From the NCBI GenBank assembly GCA_016617855.1, contig JAECUM010093583.1:1-64000 (forward strand): a DNA stretch of 64,000 bases. The letters are read 5' to 3'. Under the pieces are notes generated by a model that had not been told where the DNA came from, did not search any database, and saw only the letters and a program-made list of their open reading frames with translations. This DNA is from Megalonaias nervosa. Lineage: Eukaryota; Mollusca; Bivalvia; Unionida; Unionidae. Every line of letters starts with the position of its first letter. The stretch's first letter is position 1. The position numbers and the translations under genes are program-made. Positions 55,518 through 64,000 of the stretch are shown here, piece after piece.

Positions 55518-58126
55518 GAGTTCTAGGCACTGGTACAACAACAGTAAATATATTAATGCCAGCGGAACCGGTTGTCAGTTGATGGAACTACACCAATACC
55601 AGGGTTTCAGTGGAATGATAGGACGGGCCAAACAATATTATATCCAGTGCAAGATGTGTTGATTCATTGGTTACAAGAGAGTTCGAAGTTTCTGCACAGC
55701 ATTTGTTTAAATTTGATATTAGGTTTTTGGATATTCTGGTGTTGATATCTTTACACGCATGGAATAATTAGACGTTGTGATCTAGAAAGCAACCTCCAAA
55801 AATAAAAATATGAACTATTTTTCTACTTTATCAATATTGAATGCAATCGATAGTACTGAGATGGAGACTGGTTTAATCCCATCGCTGATAATGTAGGCCA
55901 TTTGAATCTGGTATTCGAATCCATTTGGCATAATTTTCCACATTTGTACTGTAATTAAGTTCTCAAGATCACATGTAATTGTTGAGAAAATAATTCTAAA
56001 GTAAAGTCATCTTGGGTGCATTGACTGGTTTTCATGCTTAATGACGATCCCTGTGGAACGTCTGATTAACGTTTCCGTTTTATTTCGTTTCAGGTTAAAT
56101 AGGTGCTTCACATTGTGACTGTTAAAAACAAAAACAATGCAGAGGTTTCGCTAAGCATTTTTAATGGTCTTTTGACACATTATTGGCTTCATCATGTCAA
56201 AGAAATGGGATTAAAGTGTCTTTCCCAAGGACATACAAGGGTAGCTCATTTGGAATGGCCTGGATCTGGATGGGAACTGAACATGTGACCATTTATTCAC
56301 GATTCCATAGAGATACCAGAGAAGCTACCATGTTTCCCTGAGAAGCTATATTGGGATCTAGAGGGGCCATGTATGAGAAGAATAAAGACATAATTACTGA
56401 AAGTAAAGACGAAGGTATGAAATCTGTTTGATTATGTGCTACGTCAATATTTACGTGCGAATTTGATAGCATCATTAATTAATATGTTTACACTTTAAAG
56501 GTTCGTACAAACTATTTCGGTTGCGTTTTATAAATTTCTTGACGTGCAAGGCTACATAAAACTACATCACACGTTTCACAACTCGCACTCCTTTGTGCTT
56601 TCGTATATTCATGCTATTATTTACAACTGGATGCAAACTTAATGTCATAGATTCTGGTGACTAATGCACAAAATCTTTGATGCATCAACGAAAATCATTT
56701 CATCCCATAAAATGTAATATCTCGTTCAAGTAGATTGACATTTGATAGATCTTCACTAGTGAAATCAGCAAAAGGACGTACTTTTCTTAGTGGTCCGACC
56801 TTCAATTGAGCGGTGCCTGAAAGTAACCTTAATTTGACGGTATTAAGACTGATTTAACTTGAATATAATTAAAATCGGTTATTGTAAAATAAACGTATTG
56901 GCACTATCTCGAGTGTGTTCATTAATTTGTGATTTTAAATAACTAATTAGTACTATTTATCCTGCGTTAATAAAATGATGTACATATTTGATTGCCTTAT
57001 CAACTGACCATTCGTGTATATACTCCATCAGTATTTAAGGTTTAGGTTATTAACTATTTAGTTTATCATCTTTATCCTTTATGCTATTTAGTTTATCATC
57101 TTTATCCTGTGTGATGTTTCTTTTCAATAAACCTTATTGCAACAAGGAATCGGTAGTCCAATATAATAGCGATAGGAAGGATGTACCATGATGACGTCAC
57201 AAGTATATCTAGCGTGTCGTGTTTTGTATCCGACTATCGACAGAAATGTTTGAAATTAAGAGTCCATATCTTTGAACTGCATAATGGATGTGGGTGAAAA
57301 TTTTATATATATTTTCACTCACTTAGGATATTTTGTTCAAAGCACAACTAAAATAAATTTTATATAAACTACTGCCGACTCATCCATTAGTTCCTTATTT
57401 ATAGGCAATCATGATTTAATAAAACAAAAAACTTAATCCAGAACGCTGAAACTAATAGAAGATTAAATGAGATATCGGTTTTTGAATGAAATATCGAATT
57501 ATTTGAAACACAAATAAATCCACAAATAGACCGGTATTTGTAGGCACATTGGAGATAAAAAAAAAATTTAATTAATTTCTTGTAATATGTATTCATGTTC
57601 TTGTACTGGTCTCATGCAATTACTAAGACGAAACAGCGGATTGCATGATTTAATGTTGACTCATTGAAAGAAATTATGTGGATATGTTCATGACGCATTA
57701 ACGAGTCTTCAAGTTTTATACTTAATTTATTTCTAAAATACACTGCCATTATGTTCCATCTTCTGATAATTTGTTGTTTCATTGTTTCGATAAATAACAT
57801 GATGTTAGTTTACAACGTCAATCATACATTACGTCTCTGACAACAACTGGTTGTCATGGAATCAACAGTCGAAAATCTACGGATGCAACCACCACAAATT
57901 CTCAGCGTGCTAACTCAGAGGTATCGTTTCAACCTTATCCAACATCGAAAAATATGGACACTTTGCTGATATAGTTTAGGTGTCGAAGGCTTAACCTGTC
58001 ACAATAATATGGCCATTCATTGACCTCATTTCTCACTCATGTTTTAGATGGTGTGAGTGTACTGTGGGGTTTCTGACTCCGTGTCTATTAAAGAAGGAAT
58101 TTTATATTATCAAATAAAAGTTCAAT
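55517..58126. other. Non-coding stretch
   Basis: No gene was recognised. A short tandem duplication lies at about 57055-57108. Confidence 0.45.
57055..57108 (+). repeat. Two-copy tandem duplication, about 29-bp period
   Basis: CTATTTAGTTTATCATC followed by TTTATCCT occurs twice in a row with only a few spacer bases between the copies. Confidence 0.9.
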
Positions 58127-58131
58127 ATTAC

Positions 58132-59068
58132 TGTTACGTATATTTAATTTAATTGCTTGTGTGTTAGTTTTAAATTCTCTTTTATTTTATTTTTATTTTC
58201 ATTACATGTTATTGTAATAACTTTATTCACTGGATTTGACTTTTTTTTCGGAAAATTCAGTTTTCTGTTTTGACCTGATAAACACGCCGTCTATTGCTAC
58301 ATTATATATTTAGCTGATCTAGTTCCTGACCTTGGTTCTGAATTCGTAAACACTGAGGGAAAATGATTGGTCATTACCAATTTCATGTTCAGCCCACGTG
58401 TTAGCTCTGTTGTAAACAGCTTTTTAAAAATTCATTTCCAGTGTGGGAATCGTTGATTCTTAGCTAAGGCTATACTAGCCTACGTGATAATTGACTTGTA
58501 GTAAGTGATCACGTGACCCATCACGCGGGTCTGAAATTGCGATCTTAGTTGGGTTTAATACACATTCTCAGTGTTTTTCAGTCAGTCGTAAAATAATACC
58601 TTCGGAGCTCAGAGGTATTTTGTGTTGTGACCAGTTCGAGTTAGTTTTTTTTATTTAAAATAATTTATTCACTCTGGAAAACATACAAGTGTTCTTCTTC
58701 ATCAAAATTCTTGAAATTCTTGGACAAAGACATTTATTGAAAATTATTCTGGAATTCTAAATTGGAACATTATAAATTGTGATTCAACGAGGAACTGTTG
58801 ACATCGGTACAACGACCTCATCTGACGTCATTGCCTTCCATATTGGAACTTCATCGGGATTCGAACTTTGATTCATTTAGAACCTTTTAGTGATAGGACT
58901 TATATTTTTAAATTCTAGGATTAGTTTTTGGATTAGATTCACAAACCGTAAGTCCTTTTTTATATTTTGACCTTGTTTTCTAGGGAAAGAAATTATTCTG
59001 TTAAAATTTACAAAGCTTGTTGGCTTCACTCTTTTCTTTGTTAGTTTTGTACGAGCCTACAAGTAACA
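58132..59068 (+). mobile_element. Solo LTR of the Gmr1-like family with 5-bp target duplication
   Basis: 937 bp from TGTTACGTATA to AAGTAACA, with matching short inverted ends (TGTTAC and GTAACA). It is flanked on both sides by ATTAC (58127-58131 and 59069-59073), a clean 5-bp target duplication, which shows formation by LTR-LTR recombination of a full element. It contains a CACGTGA E-box-like site (near 58510) and a TGACGTCA CRE-like site (near 58817). Confidence 0.93.
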
Positions 59069-59073
59069 ATTAC

Positions 59074-62000
59074 ACTTTCCCCATCTAGAGGGGTAAGATA
59101 TTGGTGATTGCCATTATCGCAGTGTTATGACTTAATGATTGTTATGCTTATAAAGAAAGCGGAATCCTTACAAAAATATGTAACAGTTTATGGCAGTTAC
59201 TCGGAAGGTAAATAGCACCAGGTCTAGTAAGACGGGTTAGAGCTTTAGAGTGCATTTATTATGATCTAGAGCATTCTTAAGCATTATATAATAAATCTCA
59301 TTATTTATTCGATGTGTTCATTTTTGTATTTGTAATATGGCGTTATACCCTTTTATACACTTTTCTAGTCACCGATCTCGTAACAGCATGACTTAAGTTG
59401 GAATTTAAAATCTGATACAATTACCGAGTTAGTCATTTCGCAGCCCAGTCCAACACAGAATGGATCGACCCAGTGAGCGCACGATAGGCAAATACTCTAT
59501 TTTGAAACTAAAACCAGACGTGAAATTTGACCTTAACTTTAAAATATATCTTTTCCAATGAAATCATAATATATATGATTTATTTCCTCATAAATGCATA
59601 TGCATCACAGTAGACCTATTGAGATGCCATGTTACCAAGGAACAAATTTATTATGACTTACGTGTGTTTAGCAGGGCCAAATTGTGGTTAACAACGTCAA
59701 ATAAGAGACCCCAATAGTTGACCATGCCAAACAAATCATTTGCATATTAAGCACGAAATGCTTATGTTTTGAGCCGTCATCGTGATTATCATTTACTTTA
59801 ATATACTTTGTATGTATGTGCGTATTTATAGTTGAAGTATGGTTGAATGGAAATGTGTAGTTTGGTATAATATAAAGATATTGTCTTTACTATATAAGAT
59901 TTCAAAATAATTTAAACGTTACCAGCTATATTAGAAACAAATGACCTACCTACATGGAGTGATAAACCTAATTGGACATATCTAAAATATTTATTGTTCT
60001 CATTTTGGTAGTAAGCTCAAATATGATAAGGCAGTAATGTATTTACTTATATAGTGAGACTTCGGGCATGTTCCTCATGCAAAGTTCGATATGTGCATTC
60101 CTTGTGAGATTCTTTATAAACACTTGATGCGTCATATTTGTGTTGCATGTCCTAATATGTCGAGTTTCAGAAACTTTTTCATGGATATCTTGACTGATAA
60201 TTTTCTACATGTTAGGTTTACTTAACGCCGACGTTGTGCCGAAATATCTTCAAGGCGAAATGTTGCCAGTGGGTGTACATAGAAAACTCAGATATTAGTC
60301 CTGTATGCAGCATACTTTTTCACGCAATATGCAGTTTGTTCTTCAAACAGAGATTTTTTTAACTTGCAACTTCTGCATATCATGCAAAATGTAATTATAG
60401 ATATAACGTAAGCATTATTAGTTGGATATTCTATTCTATAGCATATAACTAATAGTGTTTTGATAGTCGCACTACAAATTATTTATGACTCTTCAACGAC
60501 CTGTTATTGACTTTCTCCACATGATGCCATTCGGCATGGTCAACCTATACCGTTCATTATTTCCATATACCTGCGTTTGCTCGTATTTGTGTATTTCCTT
60601 TTCGTATTTTTATGAAGGTATTGTTACTGTAATCAATTCATTTATTATGCTTAATTATAATTATCATGTAATCTTTAACAGAAGGAAATAAGAATGTCGA
60701 TGACAAATACAACTCAGTCATTCGCGGTGTTTGCTTCCTCTACTGAGGTTGTATTTAGGTAGCTGTTCACTTAGTATTTTGTTTACTTCGTGCTGTCGTA
60801 TGTCTGAAGTCAAGTAACCGACGTTGGAAGTGTTAGAAAACTGCTTTTGTCACAGAATGGACGAATGTGTGGTTGGAATGCTACTAATGGAGAACATAGA
60901 GACAACACGCACAAAAATTTAGAAGATTTAATTAGATGATTATGATGAATCAAACAAAAAGAAAACAAATAAAGTCAGTATCACCGTTCGTAAATATTAT
61001 TGACCATTTTTAAAGTTCTTAAGAGCACTTTATGTTCACTGTTACTTCTGCACTGAATTATTATTCACTGAGTATCAACGCCCTCCAAATGGCTTCTTCA
61101 CTGCAAAGGTACGCCCTCCAATGGCTCCTTCATTATATAGATGCGCCCTCCAATGGCTTCTCCACTGTATAGTGAATTATACGTTACTTCTTGTGACTGG
61201 GCTTCCCATGTCCCGATGTTCTTCGGGCGTCCCGAGTTTGTCCGCCCTTGTAGCAGGATTGCCTGGCTAGCACAATCTCCCGTTCGCAGTCTCAACCCGG
61301 CCTTAATCCTCCGCGGTTGGAAGTGGCTTAATCTGGCGCTCAAAATATACAGGTTTTAGTTCCTGCTCATTGTGTAACTGCCAAAGGTTAGCTACTACGT
61401 GTTTATCATGGTCATATTGCTTACAAGAGTTTTTATTCTACAGTCAAATTCTGATAATGCGCTTTTACAACAGTCGACTTCAGATAATACATTTTCAGGT
61501 CTTTATTCTACTGAAAATGTAAACTTATTTAATGCATAAATAAAATAGGGAATAATTTTAAGTCAGTTTCGGACAAGTTGTATATGCATATTAGCTCCTG
61601 ATGTATTCGGAAAGAAATGATCCGGACTAATCTGTAGCAATTACATCCTCCAGGATATCTGTTTTGAGCGTTTACTTGTATAGTGTATGATATATGTGTA
61701 TATTATCTTCAGCAACAGGTAGGGAGAATTGCATGATGAGTCATTTTTGAAAACCTGTGGTTCAATATTCATCGAAATCAAGTCTTCCGGAGGTAGTAAA
61801 ATATTTTTGTCTGCTATAGTTTACAGGTAAGACGCAAATATCTTTTAATTTCAATTGCAAGAGTGTTGGTTTATTTATTTCTTTCCGATTATGCCCTAAG
61901 CAATCCACTAACATTTCCATTTAGCCACGGTGAAGACATTAGTTAAGTCAGAGTTTAATATCACCTTAACACGCGAGAACTTTGCTTCAGTTCACATTAC

Positions 62001-63515
62001 ATTTGTGTAATGAACAATAAAGATCGTATCTTTTTTAATGTAAGGAAGGAAAAGATCATTTTCTATTTTTCTGTGTGAAAATTTCAAGACAAATACGGAC
62101 ACTGTTCCTCTAAGTGCCTCCTTTTTGCATGTTATCGTATAATAGATGTACAGGAGTTAGAAGAAGGTGTCTGGCAGCACAAACTACTATTGAAAACAAG
62201 AATACAATTTATTACTGGGTTTACTTATATTTTGCGCCAAATACGCTAATCATTTACGATAAAATTGACCACATTTATAAAGGATTTTTTGTCGATTAAT
62301 TGTAATAACCTACCCTTTTCCCGATTAAGCTCTTTCTATTTTATTTTGCTGTATTAAACAGATTAGGGTTGTCTCGTTACGCTTTTCATTTTTATTAAAA
62401 ACTAGCAGGTCGATGAAAAACTGTTATACTCAGTCACAGTTATTTTTTTGTATTTACCTTAGTAGTGAAATGGTTTAACGAACATTGGCTACTGATATTA
62501 TGTTTAGAAAGATAAGAGCATACAGTGGTACGAAATTCATCTTTGAAAATGTAAACAATGGACAACGTGTTAAAACGAAACTTCGTAGCGTGAGAGCTGG
62601 TCAGATTGATATTTCCAAGAATCATTTGATTTACAGAAGCATGATACACTTGTTGTTCTAGACACAACTAGTGCTCAAAGCCAACGCCTTGAAAATGCTA
62701 TATTTTTCAGCAACTGTTTCGATCCGATCTTAAACTACAGGTCAACTACTACAGTTATCATTATCTCCAAAACAGACACAAAGTTTTTTCCTCTCTCACA
62801 CCATCTGTGAATTGTTGATTAAAATAACTAATAGTACGGCAACAAGGAAGTAACATTTACAAGGTCTGATTAAAATCTAAAAAAATGCATTACCTGTCTG
62901 AATTAAATATCGAAACAATACAATTCCGTTTCGGAACTCGGGTAATATGAGAAGCATTTGTCCCCACTATAAAATTAATTATTAGAACAGCTGCTCTTCC
63001 CATTAATCTTATCCCGGCTATAGAAAACAAAAAATCAGTTTTTCTTGCATATTTTCTTCATGACTTACGACCTTCCAATCCATTTCTTCTTTTGTTCTAT
63101 ATTTTAGATCGCAGACAACAGTGTATGTGAATTTGATGAACTGCATTTATAATTTTACAATCTGATTAATAAAAATGTTTTTCAAGGTGCTGTTTTTTGT
63201 AAACGGTGAGTCCAAAGCTTCCAAGTCTTGCCACCGTACAAGTCTGGAGTAATAAGAAACAATAGCATCCAATGAACTGTAATATATTCTAGACGTTATA
63301 AATAGCATGAGCAGATTCTGTACATTTATATGAATGAAACGTTGCATAAATGGAAATGAGATCAACACTCTAACATATTTGCAAATGAGTATACATATCG
63401 GACAAAAGTATTATCTGTTTATTAGTAGTTTTTATATTTTCAGGTGATACGACAGTAGTGTAGTGGGATAGAATAGGATCAATGGAAATTAGCATTACAA
63501 TTACAATTAGAATTA
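59074..63515. other. Non-coding stretch
   Basis: No gene was recognised. It contains the three-unit tandem repeat at 61078-61172. The longest frames (81 and 72 codons, opposite strands, 61098-61359) lie across that repeat and are shadows of each other. Confidence 0.45.
61078..61172 (+). repeat. Three-unit tandem repeat, about 31-bp period
   Basis: CGCCCTCCAATGGC followed by TTCTTCACTG- or TTCATTATAT-type text occurs three times in series. Units differ by a few bases. Confidence 0.88.
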
Positions 63516-64000
63516 GCTTGTGTGTTAGTTTTAAATTCTCTTTTATTTTATTTTTATTTTCATTACATGTTATTGTAATAACTTTATTCACTGGATTTGA
63601 CTTTTTTTTCGGAAAATTCAGTTTTCTGTTTTGACCTGATAAACACGCCGTCTATTGCTACATTATATATTTAGCTGATCTAGTTCCTGACCTTGGTTCT
63701 GAATTCGTAAACACTGAGGGAAAATGATTGGTCATTACCAATTTCATGTTCAGCCCACGTGTTAGCTCTGTTGTAAACAGCTTTTTAAAAATTCATTTCC
63801 AGTGTGGGAATCGTTGATTCTTAGCTAAGGCTATACTAGCCTACGTGATAATTGACTTGTAGTAAGTGATCACGTGACCCATCACGCGGGTCTGAAATTG
63901 CGATCTTAGTTGGGTTTAATACACATTCTCAGTGTTTTTCAGTCAGTCGTAAAATAATACCTTCGGAGCTCAGAGGTATTTTGTGTTGTGACCAGTTCGA
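63516..64000 (+). mobile_element. Partial LTR, indistinguishable from the solo LTR, cut by window end
   Basis: Matches 58155-58639 at a constant offset of 5361 bp with no indel and no substitution that I could see over 485 bp. The first 23 bp of the LTR are missing and are replaced by unrelated ATTAC/ATTAG-rich text. It continues beyond the window. Confidence 0.9.

Overview
The window looks like A+T-rich intergenic DNA from an invertebrate animal, probably a marine mollusc. The reasons are long microsatellites, many decayed retroelements, no recognisable host exon, and a gypsy-type element with a pol gene order known from aquatic animals. The host assignment is inference. I found no host gene, tRNA, rRNA or CRISPR array that I can support.

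The main object is a Polinton/Maverick (adintovirus-like) DNA element from about 9.36 to 23.5 kb. From left to right it carries: a broken protein-primed family B DNA polymerase (-); a two-module HNH endonuclease (+); two unknown small genes (-, +); a composite gene with a parvovirus-type phospholipase A2 domain joined to a retroviral-type integrase (-); a small zinc-ribbon gene (-); an adenovirus-type cysteine protease (-); a tiny basic/hydrophobic gene like adenovirus pX (-); a virion-type gene with a hydrophobic tail (-); the major capsid protein (-); a small amphipathic gene (-); the penton/minor capsid protein (-); a coiled-coil gene (-); the packaging ATPase (-); a fibre-like gene with phage-tail-type repeats (+); a membrane/coiled-coil gene (+); and a NUMOD1-like gene (-). 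Replication (PolB), integration (integrase), maturation (protease), capsid (major capsid, penton) and packaging (ATPase) functions are all represented. Nearly every long gene has at least one frameshift, often in an A or T run, and there are a few true stops, so this copy is either a young fossil or partly damaged by homopolymer sequencing error. I found no matching terminal inverted repeats. The left edge abuts a piece that resembles a tyrosine recombinase, and the right edge abuts a 206-bp hairpin MITE.

Left of the element (1-9.0 kb) is non-coding DNA with GA and CA microsatellites and a diverged tandem repeat of about 200 bp that has been interrupted by a 224-bp hAT-like MITE with a clean 8-bp target duplication.

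Right of the element come a decayed unrecognised coding-like block (23.7-26.3 kb, -), an AT microsatellite, an eroded minisatellite, a LINE fragment (28.8-29.8 kb, -), a 937-bp LTR (37.1-38.1 kb, -), an interrupted L1-like LINE (40.1-43.9 kb, +), a 166-bp palindrome (48.6-48.8 kb), a fragment of a second and different viral-type PolB (48.9-49.5 kb, +), and a gypsy-like retrotransposon (49.5-54.1 kb, +). That retrotransposon has the order gag-protease-integrase-RT-RNase H, as in the Gmr1 group. A LINE 3' end with an ATT tail follows at 54.5-55.5 kb. A solo LTR of the same family as the retrotransposon, with a 5-bp target duplication, lies at 58.1-59.1 kb. A further LTR copy runs off the window end and matches the solo LTR over 485 bp without a visible difference.
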